NCBI RefSeq assembly: GCF_900107375.1 | Contig: NZ_FNPT01000007.1 | Coordinates: 1 to 64,000, forward strand | Source: Lysobacter sp. yr284 | Lineage (GTDB): Bacteria > Pseudomonadota > Gammaproteobacteria > Xanthomonadales > Xanthomonadaceae | Direction of reading: 5' to 3' | DNA: 64,000 bases | Shown here: piece by piece, positions 17,495-26,878 of the stretch | Layout of the letters: every line of letters starts with the position of its first letter | How positions within the stretch are numbered: the first letter of the stretch is position 1 | Program-made: the position numbers and the translations under genes | The notes under the pieces: generated by a model | Database searches by the model: none | Told to the model about the DNA's origin: nothing | Seen by the model: the letters and a program-made list of their open reading frames with translations, nothing else

Positions 17495-19240
17495 TTACGG
17501 CGTGTAAGTCAGGATCAGCTGCGGCGCGTTCGCGCCCTCGCGCGAGGACCAGTCCACGCCGTCGCTGGAGCTCGACGCCAGTACCACGCCGTTGTTGGCG
17601 ACCGCACCGGAGGCCCAGTTCTTGACCAACTGCAGGCCGGCGGCGTTGAGCGCGATGGACTGCGCGCCGGTCGCGTTGGGCACCACCGAACCGATCTTGG
17701 CGCCCAGGCCCACGCCGCTGTAGCTGGCGTTGGCTTCGGTCCACGCCGCGCCGGCGGCGTACAAGTCGTAGGTGCCGGCGGAGCGGTCGCTGACCTGCAG
17801 CTTCACCTGCGCGCCGGTGAGGGTCTTGCCGGCCGCGGCGGACACGTCCCAGCCCATCAGCCCGCGCAGCACCTGGCCGCCGTCGCTGCCGTCGGCGTAG
17901 AGGGTGGCGCTGTTGTCGCGGCTGCCGCCGGACTTCACCGTCACGTCGCGCACGCTGTTGAGGGTCAGCGTCTGGCTCGGCGGATTGCCGTTGCCCTTGT
18001 TGCAGGTGCCGGTGAAGTGGTCGCTGTAGCTGCTGCCGGCGCGCGGCACGAAGTCGCCGGTGTAGCCGCTCGCGGTGAGGGTCAGCTTGAGCACGCCGAA
18101 GGTGCTGTCGTTGCTGGCTTCCAGCAGCGCGTGGCTGCCGCTGATGCCGTAGAACGCGCGGCCGCCGGTGCCGACCAGCACCTGGCGGATGCCGTCGCTG
18201 GCCGCGGCCTTGTCGGGATTCATCTTGCCGTAGCGCTGGTAGTTGTGGTCGTGGCCGACCAGCACCAGGTCGGCCTTGGCCGCATACAGCGCGTCCCAGA
18301 ACGGCTTGACCTGGCTGTAGCCGGAGTAGCTGCCGCGGCTGAGCAGCGGATGGTGGAAATAGGCCGCGGTGCAGGGCTTGGTGTTGGCGGCGAGGTCGGA
18401 CTTGAGCCAGTCGATCTGGGTCTGCGCGACGGTGCCGCCGCTCATGGTGTTGAGGGCGATGAAGTGCCAGTCGCCGACGTCCCAGCTGTAGTAGCCCTTG
18501 CTGCGGTCGCCGGCCGGGCCGGTCTGGTTGCCGCTGCCGTTGAAGTAGTCGAAGTAACCCTTGGCGCCGGTGGTGCTGTAGTCGTGGTTGCCCGGCGACG
18601 GGCTGGTCAGCGCCTTGAAGCGGCCCCAGGTCGGCGCGTAGCGGTTGTTGTATTCGCTCAGGGTGCCGCTGTTGTAGGCGTTGTCGCCGGCGGTGAACAC
18701 CGCGGTGGGGTTGATCGAGACGATCAGGTCCGAGGTGCCCTGGCAGGCGTTGCCGCTGGTGTCGCAGATGTCGCCGGCGCCGGCCACCACCACCGTGGCC
18801 TTGTCCAGCGCGACGGCGCTGTAGTCGTAGCGGTCGAGCTGGAAGGCGCTGTCGGGCTGGCTGAAGTAGGGCTGGATGTCGACGCATTCGCCGCGCAGCG
18901 CGCGGGTGGTGAAGCTGCGCTGGTTCCAGTGCTTGCCTTCGAACACCAGCTTGTCGCCGCCGCTGCTGGTCAGCACCAGCGAGTCGTAGCCCGCCAGCTT
19001 GAGCTGCTTGAAGCCGACCCGCAGCCACTTGGCCCCGGCCTCGCAGACGCGGTCGGCGGCGCCGGCCTTGGCCAGCGGCGTGCCGCGCAGCGCGGAGGCA
19101 GCCACCGGCTTGCTGTAGGTGGCGTCTTCCGACAGCTGCAGGGTGCGCTGGGCGGCGTGCGCCGGCGCCAGCGCGGCGGCGCCGAGCAGGGCGGTGGCGA
19201 GGGCGGCGCACAACGGCGCGCGCGGGGCGATGAGGGTCAC
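17495..19240 (-). CDS. Secreted metallophosphoesterase with DNRLRE-like C-terminal domain
   Basis: The ~581-residue exported protein (signal peptide to about APAHAAQ) has a calcineurin-like phosphoesterase domain with all metal-site motifs: [32 protein letters not shown] and [12 protein letters not shown]. The arrangement resembles purple acid phosphatase type 7 proteins, so phosphatase activity on organic phosphate outside the cell is likely. About 165 C-terminal residues form a beta-rich module ([13 protein letters not shown] ... [10 protein letters not shown] ... QLILTYTP) typical of DNRLRE/CBM96-type domains. A GTG at 19240 has a GGAGA site upstream; an ATG at 19279 adds 13 residues before the signal peptide. 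Confidence 0.9.
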   Translation of the reverse strand: MTLIAPRAPLCAALATALLGAAALAPAHAAQRTLQLSEDATYSKPVAASALRGTPLAKAGAADRVCEAGAKWLRVGFKQLKLAGYDSLVLTSSGGDKLVFEGKHWNQRSFTTRALRGECVDIQPYFSQPDSAFQLDRYDYSAVALDKATVVVAGAGDICDTSGNACQGTSDLIVSINPTAVFTAGDNAYNSGTLSEYNNRYAPTWGRFKALTSPSPGNHDYSTTGAKGYFDYFNGSGNQTGPAGDRSKGYYSWDVGDWHFIALNTMSGGTVAQTQIDWLKSDLAANTKPCTAAYFHHPLLSRGSYSGYSQVKPFWDALYAAKADLVLVGHDHNYQRYGKMNPDKAAASDGIRQVLVGTGGRAFYGISGSHALLEASNDSTFGVLKLTLTASGYTGDFVPRAGSSYSDHFTGTCNKGNGNPPSQTLTLNSVRDVTVKSGGSRDNSATLYADGSDGGQVLRGLMGWDVSAAAGKTLTGAQVKLQVSDRSAGTYDLYAAGAAWTEANASYSGVGLGAKIGSVVPNATGAQSIALNAAGLQLVKNWASGAVANNGVVLASSSSDGVDWSSREGANAPQLILTYTP

Positions 19241-19430
19241 TGGCTGTCTCCGGCGGTGGAGTTGGCTGAAGGCGGGCATCGCGGTCGATGACCGCGATGG
19301 CTGCGGAGTTTGGCCGGAAAACTGCTACACGATTGCGACGCAATGCGCGGCTGTGCGGCGGTTGTCGCGGTGTGCGTCACAACTTTCGTACTTGTACCAA
19401 GCAGCGATGGCGCGGTGGGCGGAGCGAAGA

Positions 19431-19535
19431 GCGTCGGGACTGAAGTCCCTCCCACAACGGCAACGTTTGCTTATCGATGTCACCCGCAGCGGCTCATGCC
19501 GGCCCTTGTGGGAGGGCTTCAGTCCCGACGCTCTT
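19431..19535. repeat. REP family 1, inverted pair (locus 3)
   Basis: A minus-orientation copy at 19431-19456 and a plus-orientation copy at 19507-19535, here with the variant core GACTGAAGTCCC/GGGCTTCAGTCC, in which both sides of the stem are changed together. Confidence 0.85.
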
Positions 19536-19554
19536 CGTCCACCGGGCTGCGTCC

Positions 19555-20322
19555 TCACTCGTCGTGCGTCGGCGTCCCCTGCTCCGCGATCTCCAGCAGT
19601 TCCACCTCGAACGCCAACACCGAATTCGGCTCGATCTGCCCGGCCAGGCCGCGCTCGCCATAGGCCAGCGCCGGCGGCATCCAGAACCGGTACTTCGCGC
19701 CGGGCGCCATCAGCTGCACGCCTTCGGTCCAGCCCGGCATCACCTGGGCGAGCACGAACTCGGCGGGGTGGTCGGTGTCGTAGGTGCTCTCGAACTTGCG
19801 CCCGTCGACCAGGCTGCCGACGTAGTTCACCCGCACCGTGTCGCTGGCCTTCGGATGCTCGCCCTTGCCTTGCCTGACCACTTGGTATTGCAGGCCCGAT
19901 GCGGTGGTCTTCACCCCTTCGGCCTTCGCGTTGCGGGCCAGGAACGCCCGGCCCGCGTCGAGGTTGCGCGCGGCCACGGCCTTGACTTCCTCATCGTGCT
20001 TGTCGCGCAGGTGCGCGCTGAAGCCGTCGCGGATGCGCTTGGTTTCGCTCTCGTCGAACAGCGAGGCGCGGCCGGCCTGGGCGTCGCGGATCGCGCGCAG
20101 CACCAGGTCGGGATCGAGTTCGCCGCGGATCGGTTCGACGCTGCGGGCGAAGTCGCGGCCGACCACGTAGCTGATCTTCGCCCGCTCGCTGGCCACGTCC
20201 GCCGCCGCCAGCGGCGCCGGCGCGGCGGCGCCGGGCTTCGGCCCGCCGCTGGGCGTGCAGGCGACCAGGGCGGCGGCGAGCGCGAGCGACAGCGCGGACA
20301 GGACGAGCAGGGAACGCGGCAT
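19555..20322 (-). CDS. FKBP-type peptidyl-prolyl isomerase lipoprotein
   Basis: The 255-residue protein has a lipoprotein signal (LAAALVAC, lipid Cys near residue 22), an FkpA-like N-terminal helical dimerisation part with ISYVVGRDFARSV, and a C-terminal FKBP domain (about 145-248) with VRVNYVGSLVDGRKFESTYD, FVLAQVMPGWTEGVQLM and PPALAYGERG. Such proteins catalyse proline isomerisation and act as folding chaperones in the periplasm. The ATG at 20322 has a GGAG site upstream and begins the signal peptide. The gene lies 48 bp downstream of the multicopper oxidase on the same strand, so they may share a transcript. Confidence 0.92.
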   Translation of the reverse strand: MPRSLLVLSALSLALAAALVACTPSGGPKPGAAAPAPLAAADVASERAKISYVVGRDFARSVEPIRGELDPDLVLRAIRDAQAGRASLFDESETKRIRDGFSAHLRDKHDEEVKAVAARNLDAGRAFLARNAKAEGVKTTASGLQYQVVRQGKGEHPKASDTVRVNYVGSLVDGRKFESTYDTDHPAEFVLAQVMPGWTEGVQLMAPGAKYRFWMPPALAYGERGLAGQIEPNSVLAFEVELLEIAEQGTPTHDE

Positions 20323-20370
20323 GGCGGAACTCCGGAAGTGCGGAAGAATGAGGCGGACGGTGCGCAAGGA

Positions 20371-22008
20371 TCAGTCGGCGACGGCGAAGGTCAGCATCAT
20401 CCCCATGTCCTCGTGCTCGAGGTTGTGGCAATGGAGCATGTAGCGCTGCACGCCCTGGAACGGCTGCGAGAAGTCGATGGCCAGGCGCACGATCTCGCCG
20501 GGCCACACCACCACGGTGTCGCTCCAGCCCAGGTCCTGCGCGGTCAAGCCGTTGGGCGCGACCTGGCGGCCGCGGATGTCCGGCGGGCTGATCGCGCGCG
20601 AGACCACGCGGAACTGGAAACCGTGCAGGTGCATCGGGTGCGGCATGCTGGTCATGCTGTTGCGGATCTCCCACACCTCGCGGGTGCCGCGCTTCACCGT
20701 GAACGCCGGTTCGTGGCCGCTGAGATGGAAGTTCCAGTCGTTGATGAACCAGCGGCCCTGTTCGTCCATGCGCAGGCGCAGCGCGCGCACCGGCCAGCCG
20801 GCGGTGTCCGGCGGCGCCGGCACGGACGACATCGCATCGAGCGAAGGCAATTGGGCCGGCGGGCGCTCGGTCGCGCACTCGATCACCCGCAGCTCCATCA
20901 GCTCCAGCGGCTCGCCCATCGCCACCGCGCCGGGATGGTCGCCCATCGGATCGGGCGCGAACGCGCCGGACTCGTCCTCGTTCTCCATCGCCACATAGTC
21001 CAGGCTGCGCAGCACCGCCTTGGCGCCGGGCGCGAGCGCGCCGAAGTCGACCAGCACGTCGGCGCGCTGGGCCGGCGCCAGGAACAGGTCGTCGATCGGC
21101 CAGGCGCGTTCGAGCAGGCCGCCGTCGCTGCCGACCAGCAGCATCGGCAGCGGCTTGTCGTCGTGCAGGAAGCACGGCCGCAGCATCCGCGCGTTGCACA
21201 CGTTGGCGAGGCGGAAGCGATACCAGGCCGGGATCACGTCGAGGTACGGCTCCGGCGTCCAGTTGACCAGCACGCGGTTGCCGATCCAGTCGTCGGCGCC
21301 GTCCTTGTAGACGATGGCGTTGCGCGTATCGACCTGCTTGTCGGCGATCATCAGCGGCAGGTCGCGCTCGCCCCAGCGCAGGCCCAGGCGCTGGCGCAGC
21401 GCGAGTTCTTCCTCGTCCTCGACCAACAGCAACCCGGCCAGCCCGCGCTGCAGCTGCGCGCCGGTGCGGCCGTGCGGATGGGCGTGGTACCAGTACAAAC
21501 CGGCGCGGTTGTCCACGCGCAGGCGATAGCGGCGGCTGGCGCCGGCGGCGACCGGATGCAGGCCGCTGCCGTCGTTGGCCTCGTCCACGTGCAGGCCGTG
21601 CCAGTGCACGGTGGTGTCTTCCTCCAGGCGGTTGCGCAGGCCGACGTCGATGCTGTCGCCGCGGCGCACGCGCAGCAGCGGGTTGACGGTCGCTTCGCCC
21701 GCGGCGGTGCGCGCCGCATAGGCCCACAGCGCGGTGGCGGCGCCGGGGAACAGGTTCAACCGGGTCGCCTGCGCGCTCAGCTCCAGCGGCGCGCGCAGGT
21801 CGATCTCGGCCATCGGGCCGGCGCTGCCGGGCAGGCGCAGCGGCTGCACGAAGCGCGCATCCGGCGGCAGCGATTGCAGGTCCGGCAGCGGCGCGAGGCT
21901 GTGGCCGTGGCCGCCGGTGTAGCGCCACATCGCGATCGGCCCGGCCACGGTCGCGGCGCCGCCGACGGTCAAACCGATGAGGAAGCGGCGGCGTTGCGGA
22001 TCGGTCAT
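20371..22008 (-). CDS. Tat-exported multicopper oxidase
   Basis: The 545-residue protein starts with a twin-arginine-type signal (DPQRRRFLIGL) and has three cupredoxin domains. All copper-ligand motifs are present: TVHWHGLHVD, YWYHAHPHG, PHPMHLHGFQF and MLHCHNLEHEDMGMM, the last including the type 1 Met ligand. The family includes CueO, CopA and bilirubin-oxidase-like enzymes that oxidise phenols, metal ions or Cu(I) with reduction of O2 to water; the substrate cannot be chosen here. Unlike CopA/CueO there is no Met-rich insertion near the substrate pocket, so a metallo-oxidase role is not specially supported. It lies upstream of an FKBP lipoprotein. Confidence 0.92.
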   Translation of the reverse strand: MTDPQRRRFLIGLTVGGAATVAGPIAMWRYTGGHGHSLAPLPDLQSLPPDARFVQPLRLPGSAGPMAEIDLRAPLELSAQATRLNLFPGAATALWAYAARTAAGEATVNPLLRVRRGDSIDVGLRNRLEEDTTVHWHGLHVDEANDGSGLHPVAAGASRRYRLRVDNRAGLYWYHAHPHGRTGAQLQRGLAGLLLVEDEEELALRQRLGLRWGERDLPLMIADKQVDTRNAIVYKDGADDWIGNRVLVNWTPEPYLDVIPAWYRFRLANVCNARMLRPCFLHDDKPLPMLLVGSDGGLLERAWPIDDLFLAPAQRADVLVDFGALAPGAKAVLRSLDYVAMENEDESGAFAPDPMGDHPGAVAMGEPLELMELRVIECATERPPAQLPSLDAMSSVPAPPDTAGWPVRALRLRMDEQGRWFINDWNFHLSGHEPAFTVKRGTREVWEIRNSMTSMPHPMHLHGFQFRVVSRAISPPDIRGRQVAPNGLTAQDLGWSDTVVVWPGEIVRLAIDFSQPFQGVQRYMLHCHNLEHEDMGMMLTFAVAD

Positions 22009-22209
22009 CGGCGGCGGGCGTCGGCGGGCGGGAGTCGGTGCCGCCCGCGGCGGCGGGCGACCCGCCATGATGTTCGCGGCCCGTGGCAATTGCTTTGCGC
22101 AACGCCAGGATTTTGTGCGATACCGATCATGGTTCGGCGATGCCGTCGCGCCGCGCGCACGCCGGATGCAGGCCCGGTGCGGGCGACGCCGCCCGCGCGG
22201 GCCGATCGC

Positions 22210-22698
22210 TCAGATCGAATCGTCCAGCCGCGCCTGCCAGACGCGGTCGCCCATTTCGTGTTCTTCCACCCCGGCGAAGAAGTCCTCGCCGAGACGGCCG
22301 TAGTCGGGTTCCTGCTCGCCGCGCCAGTCCAGGAACTTGGGCCGGTGCACGGCGAAGCCGAGCGGATGGGCGGCGTTGCGGTAGGGCACGGCCAACGTCA
22401 GCGCGCCCTCGCCGGCGAAATCGCGCACGCTCAGGATCAGCGCGTCGGTGCGGCCCGAGGGCAGGGTCAGGAAACCGTCGTGGACCAGCACCGCATGCCG
22501 CGCGCCGTCGGGGTTTTCCGCCAGCCGCGCGCGCGCTTCGGCCACCGCGTCTTCCATCTGCTCGCCGGCGTAGCGCACCATCTTGCGCTCGCCGTCGGGG
22601 TCCTCGAAGGCGTAGAGGGGGATCAGGTCCTCGCCATCGGCCACGCACCACACGCCATGGGCGGCGAAGAAGCCGGCCAGTCGGATTGCTTGCTGCAC
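22210..22698 (-). CDS. Conserved-looking hypothetical protein
   Basis: The 162-residue soluble, acidic protein begins at a GTG preceded by GAGGGGAC at 8 bp. It reads as a compact alpha/beta domain (GVWCVADGEDLIPLYAFED, then HAVLVHDGFLTLPSGRTDA and DFFAGVEEHEMGDRVW). No signal peptide or membrane helix is seen, and I do not recognise a family. It is transcribed alone. Confidence 0.72.
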   Translation of the reverse strand: MQQAIRLAGFFAAHGVWCVADGEDLIPLYAFEDPDGERKMVRYAGEQMEDAVAEARARLAENPDGARHAVLVHDGFLTLPSGRTDALILSVRDFAGEGALTLAVPYRNAAHPLGFAVHRPKFLDWRGEQEPDYGRLGEDFFAGVEEHEMGDRVWQARLDDSI

Positions 22699-22813
22699 TT
22701 GCGTCCCCTCGGTGCGTCTCGGCAGCCCCCTGCGGCGCCAATGTAGCAGGAGCGAGCGGCGAACAAAGCGCCGCGCGACGAGGACGAAGCGCCGCCCTGC
22801 GCGCTACGTTCGC

Positions 22814-23890
22814 TCACCCTTGCGCAGCGGTTTCGCGCCGCGCCACCAAGGTCCCCGCCTCGCGCAACCGACGCAGGAAATAGCCCGGTTCGATCAACAG
22901 GTCCGGCGTGTACAACCCCGGCGCCGGCGCCGCGGCGCCGTCCAGGCCGAGCAGGCGCTCAGCGCCCAGGGCGATGCCGAGCGCGGTCAGCGGCGCCTGG
23001 CCCTGCGGGTGCACCAGTTCGTGGCGGATGCGCACGCGACGGCCGTGCATGTCCTCGCCCTCCAGTTCGATCGCGATCTCGGTCGAGAACGCCTCGCCGC
23101 GGCGGCGGCTGGCGGTTTCGCCCAGGGCCAGGTCGAGCCGGATCGAATGCGCGCCGGTGGCCGCGGCCAGGCTGACCACGTCCATCGGCGAATAGGCCTG
23201 CGCCGGCACCGGCGTGCCGTCGACGCTGACGCCGACGCTGGCGGCGTCCTCGCCGCGCACCCAGCGCCAGCGGCCGCGTTCGAGGATCTGCGCGGCGGCG
23301 GCGCTGGTCAGGCGTTCGTAATCGGCGGCCGCGGCCGGACCGCCCATGTCGTGTTCGTCGAGCAGGGCGAACAGGCCGATGCGATCGACCCGGCGCCAGC
23401 CCGCGGCGAAATGCAGCGCCGGCAGGGTGGCCGCGCCGGCGAGCCAGTGGCTGGCCAGCAGCACCGGCGAGCGGCCGGGATGGCGCAGGTGCAAGCTGAC
23501 TTCCGGCGCGATCTCGAACGAGCCGCTGGAGGTGCTGAGGTAAGGCAGGCGGCGATCCAACGCGTACTTCAGGGTGTTGAGCGTGTCGTCCTTGACGAAT
23601 ACCACCACCGCGCTGAAGCGCGCGTCGGCCGGCAGGCCGAGGTCTTCGCGCTGCAGGTCCACCGTCAGCGCGCCGGCGCCGCCGACCTGGGCGGCGACCG
23701 CCTCGGCGCGCGCGCGGTCGCGGCCGGCGATCGCCAGCGGCAGGCGCGGATGCAGCCGGCGCAGCGCCTGCGCACCCTGCGCGCCGACCACGCCGGAGCC
23801 GCCGACGATCAGCACCGGCGCGAGCGCCGCCGCATCGGAAGCAACGGGAGACGGAACGGAAGCAGCAGAAGAAACCGTGGCAACGTTCAT
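22814..23890 (-). CDS. Saccharopine dehydrogenase-like NAD(P)-binding protein
   Basis: The 358-residue protein has an N-terminal Rossmann fold with the VLIVGGSGVVGAQGAQALRR dinucleotide motif (about 26-45) followed by a second strand LAIAGRDRARAEAV, the layout of the saccharopine dehydrogenase/trans-acting enoyl reductase superfamily. The C-terminal part is family-like but without clear catalytic residues. The reaction is unknown. It is divergent from a TetR regulator whose likely operator lies in the shared 137-bp gap, so it is probably the regulator's target. Confidence 0.82.
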   Translation of the reverse strand: MNVATVSSAASVPSPVASDAAALAPVLIVGGSGVVGAQGAQALRRLHPRLPLAIAGRDRARAEAVAAQVGGAGALTVDLQREDLGLPADARFSAVVVFVKDDTLNTLKYALDRRLPYLSTSSGSFEIAPEVSLHLRHPGRSPVLLASHWLAGAATLPALHFAAGWRRVDRIGLFALLDEHDMGGPAAAADYERLTSAAAAQILERGRWRWVRGEDAASVGVSVDGTPVPAQAYSPMDVVSLAAATGAHSIRLDLALGETASRRRGEAFSTEIAIELEGEDMHGRRVRIRHELVHPQGQAPLTALGIALGAERLLGLDGAAAPAPGLYTPDLLIEPGYFLRRLREAGTLVARRETAAQG

Positions 23891-23954
23891 GATCGCGATC
23901 CGGTGATCATCGCGCCCGCGCCGCGCCCCGATGGCGCCGACACAAGCTACGATT

Positions 23955-23978
23955 GGTAAGTTACCTATAGTAAGATAC
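23955..23978. promoter_or_regulatory. Candidate TetR operator in divergent promoter
   Basis: A perfect dyad GGTAAGTTACC (23955-23965) is followed 4 bp later by the imperfect copy GTAAGATAC (23970-23978). Between and across them lies TATAGT, a good -10 box for the plus strand. Occupancy would block both divergent genes, which fits autoregulation by the adjacent TetR protein. Confidence 0.6.
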
Positions 23979-24027
23979 AATCCCCGCACCGCTGTCAAGC
24001 GCGCTCCTCTTCCGCACGGGCCGACCG

Positions 24028-24615
24028 ATGACCACCGCTCCCGCCAAACGCATGTCCAAGGCCGACCGGCGCGAACAATTGCTGGAGACGGCGATGACGA
24101 TGGTGCGCGAGCAAGGCACCGACGCGCTGAGCCTGGGCGCGCTGGCCGAGCGCGCCGGGGTCAGCAAGCCGATCGCCTACGAACACTTCGGCACCCGCTC
24201 GGGCCTGCTGATCGCGCTGTACCGGCGCATCGACGAACGCCAGGCCGCGACCGCGGCGCAGGACTTCGCGCGCACGCCCAAGCGCCTGGGCGACGTGGCC
24301 CGGCTGATGGGCGCCAGCTACATGAGCTGCTTCCGCACCGCCGGCCCGGAATGCCACGCGATCTTCGCCGCGCTCAAGGGCGACGAGGAAATGGAGCGGG
24401 TGCAGAGCGAACTCACCGCGGCCTACGTCGAGTTCTATCGCGGCCTGCTCGCGCCGTACGCGAAAGTCGGCGACGACGAACTGCAGCGGCGCTGCGTCGC
24501 CATCGTCGGCGCGGGCGAAGCGCTGTCGCGCGAGATGACCCACGGCCGCATCATCGAGTCCGATGCGGCGGCGACGCTGGCGGCCTTGATCGAGGCGACG
24601 GTGGCGCGCGCCTGA
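24028..24615 (+). CDS. TetR/AcrR family transcriptional regulator
   Basis: The 195-residue protein has an N-terminal TetR helix-turn-helix (about 12-60: REQLLETAMTMVREQGTDAL, LAERAGVSKPIAYEHFGTR) and a helical C-terminal ligand domain with RRCVAIVGAGEALSREMTHG. It probably represses itself and the divergent saccharopine-dehydrogenase-like gene through the dyad near 23960. The ligand is unknown. Confidence 0.93.
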   Translation: MTTAPAKRMSKADRREQLLETAMTMVREQGTDALSLGALAERAGVSKPIAYEHFGTRSGLLIALYRRIDERQAATAAQDFARTPKRLGDVARLMGASYMSCFRTAGPECHAIFAALKGDEEMERVQSELTAAYVEFYRGLLAPYAKVGDDELQRRCVAIVGAGEALSREMTHGRIIESDAAATLAALIEATVARA

Positions 24616-24733
24616 GCGCGCGATTCGTTCGCGCATCCGGCCGTGGAAGCTGCGACCGCGAAACCGCAGCTACGCCGCAAACGCGATGTCGCCGTCGCCG
24701 CTCGCGCAATCGCTGACGCGGGCTAGCGGCGGT

Positions 24734-25156
24734 TCAGTGGCAACCGCCGCCGCCACCGCCCCCACCATCGCCGCCGCCGCAATCGCCGCCGCTGCCGCCA
24801 TCGCCGCCGCCATGGCAGCCGCCGCTGGAATCGCTGTCGCAATGCGCGTTGCCGCTGCCGCCGCTATCCACCGTCGCGCCGAAGTGCGCCCAGAACGCGG
24901 CGCCCTCGCCCGCCGGTCCGCGGCGCGCACCGTGCGAGGCGGCGACGACCCGCACCCGCATCCGCGCCGGCACCGGTATCTGCGCCTGGGTCGCCAACAG
25001 CGCCCAGACCGCGCCGAACACCGGCAACAGCCACACCCCTGCGATCAACGTGCACCGCACACGCGGCCGCAACCGCCGGCAACGCCACGCCTTGCGCGTG
25101 ACGAGCGCGTTGGCTATCGCCAGCAGCGCAAGTCCTGTCCATGCAACCGCGTCCAT
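24734..25156 (-). CDS. Small membrane protein with Gly/Cys/His-rich tail
   Basis: The ~140-residue protein starts MDAVAWTGLALLAIANALV and has two hydrophobic helices (about 3-20 and 38-58) arranged like the phospholipase D nuclease N-terminal (PLDc_N) membrane domain. The last 40 residues are almost all Gly, Asp, Ser with spaced Cys and His (NAHCDSDSSGGCHGGGD ... ending GGCH), a composition that could bind metal. The DNA of the tail is a degenerate GCC repeat (24745-24830). Short low-complexity genes are easily miscalled, but the two helices and the reading direction support it. Confidence 0.55.
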   Translation of the reverse strand: MDAVAWTGLALLAIANALVTRKAWRCRRLRPRVRCTLIAGVWLLPVFGAVWALLATQAQIPVPARMRVRVVAASHGARRGPAGEGAAFWAHFGATVDSGGSGNAHCDSDSSGGCHGGGDGGSGGDCGGGDGGGGGGGGCH

Positions 25157-25770
25157 GTCCGCATCCTGTCGTCGCTTGCCGCGGATCGTGGACGAAGCCG
25201 CGGTGCGCTTGCGTAAACGATTCGATAAAAACCCCGCTTCCGGCGGTTCCGTCGCGTGTGAATTCCAGCAGCGCAACGTCGCGCCCGCGACCGCCAGCGA
25301 TCCGATGCCGGCCAGCGCCGCGATGCGCGAACGCCATCGGCGACGCCCGGCCTCGACCGTCGCGCGGACATCGGCGCGACGGCGCGCAGCGCGGCGCTGA
25401 AACCCTGTAACAGCCCCGACTGAACCGGTTCCGGCGAATCGCCATCGCCGCCGCGCCGCGGGGTTGACCCGGCCGCGATCGGCGAGGATCATGCGCCCCG
25501 CACGATTCCCTTCCGCCCGCCAGAGGCCCCCCTTGGACAGTCGATCTAGACCTTCGCTGCAGCGCATGCGCTGACGGATCGCTCCAGGTCTGGGATGTCC
25601 CAGGTCGGCTCCGTTCGCGCAGAACGAAGCCGAGTCGCACGTAACCCATCATCGATGCCCTGCCCGCTCCGCGCGGTGCGGGCGCGCGCTCGTATTCCCA
25701 TCGCACTGCAGTCAAAACCCAGACCGCTTCCGGGTGGCCGCTGGCGTTTCCGTTCGTCCGGAGCGCGCCG
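25157..25770. other. Gene-poor interval
   Basis: About 610 bp with no ORF on either strand that has a plausible start, codon pattern or family resemblance. It carries the upstream sequence for both divergent neighbours. No REP copy or terminator was found. Confidence 0.5.
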
Positions 25771-26433
25771 ATGCCCTTCCGTTTCGCCCTGTTTTGCTTC
25801 GTTGCGGCGCTGTGGCTGCACGCCGGCGCCGCGCGCGCCGGCGCCAGCCTGTACGTCGACGACGCCGCCACCGTCGAGCGCGGCCGTTGCCAGCTCGAAA
25901 GCTGGCTGCGCATCGCCGCGCCTGCGCGCGAACTGAGCTTCGCCCCGGCCTGCGACCTGGCCGGCACCGAATTCGGTCTGAGCCATAGCGACTACGCCGC
26001 GCCGCACGCGCCGGCCGCGCAGGGCCTGAGCGCCAAGCGCGTGCTGCACGCCTCCGCGCACGGCTGGGCCGTGGCCGCCTCGCTCGGCGCCGGCTGGAGC
26101 AGCGGCCGCTACGACGGCTGGAACGTCAACCTGCCGCTGACCGCCGGCCCCGATCCGGCCGGCCCGCGCCTGTGGCATTTCAACCTGGGCTGGAACCAAC
26201 CGCGCCGCGGCCGCGCGCGCCTCACCGGCGGCGTCGGCCTGGAGCAGGCGCTGGCCGCGGACTGGACCGCGCTGGCCGAGCTGTACGCCGATCCGCACGG
26301 CGACCTCGGCGGCCAACTCGGCCTGCGCCGCGCGCTCGGCGCCGACGCCAGCCTCGACCTGTTGCTCGGCGACCGCGCGCGCGACCCGCGCGGCCCCTGG
26401 CTGACCCTGGGCTTCAACCTCGCGCTGCGTTGA
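25771..26433 (+). CDS. Exported protein, possible outer-membrane barrel
   Basis: The 220-residue protein has a signal peptide (MPFRFALFCFVAALWLHAG, cleavage near ARAGA). The remainder alternates polar and hydrophobic residues with aromatic girdles (GPRLWHFNLGWNQPRRGRA, AALAELYADPHGDLGGQLGL) and ends in LTLGFNLALR, which resembles a barrel's last strand though it lacks a terminal Phe. It precedes an ABC importer core and may be part of that uptake unit. I do not recognise the family. Confidence 0.75.
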   Translation: MPFRFALFCFVAALWLHAGAARAGASLYVDDAATVERGRCQLESWLRIAAPARELSFAPACDLAGTEFGLSHSDYAAPHAPAAQGLSAKRVLHASAHGWAVAASLGAGWSSGRYDGWNVNLPLTAGPDPAGPRLWHFNLGWNQPRRGRARLTGGVGLEQALAADWTALAELYADPHGDLGGQLGLRRALGADASLDLLLGDRARDPRGPWLTLGFNLALR

Positions 26434-26479
26434 ACGCGGCGCGCTCACGCACGGTCCCAGCGACCGCAAGGAGCACACC

Positions 26480-26878
26480 ATGACCTTGCTGCACTTCCCC
26501 GCCCACCGCGCCCGCCCGCAACCGGGCCAGGCGCCGTACCGCGCCCTCGCGCCGGCGCTGCGCCTGGCCTGCGCGCAATTGCGCGAACGCGAAGCCGCCG
26601 CGCCGGCGCGCGGCCCGCTGCTGGCGACGTGGCGGCGTTCGCCGCACAGCGGGCGCCTGGAATGCCGGTGGACCCGCGCCGGCGCGGCCGAGGAACCGCC
26701 GGGACGAGAGCGCATCGACCGCCGCCACCGCCGCGATCCCGACGATCGCCGCCCCGACCGCCGCGCGCACCGCGCCGCGCATCCGCTCCGCCGTTCCGAG
26801 GCCCGCCCCGATGTCCCGTCCCTTCCTGCAACTCCCGCCGGCGCTGCTGCGCGCGCGCTGGTGGCCCAACGCCTATGA
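26480..26878 (+). CDS. Small protein of unknown function ahead of ABC transporter
   Basis: An AAGGAGC site 7 bp before the ATG makes the start credible. The first ~80 residues (MTLLHFPAHRARPQPGQAPY ... HSGRLECRWTRAG) look like a real soluble domain; the remainder is Arg-rich and overlaps the permease start by 68 bp, so the 3' part may be an artefact or the result of a frameshift. It lies between an exported protein and an ABC permease on the same strand. Function unknown. Confidence 0.45.
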   Translation: MTLLHFPAHRARPQPGQAPYRALAPALRLACAQLREREAAAPARGPLLATWRRSPHSGRLECRWTRAGAAEEPPGRERIDRRHRRDPDDRRPDRRAHRAAHPLRRSEARPDVPSLPATPAGAAARALVAQRL

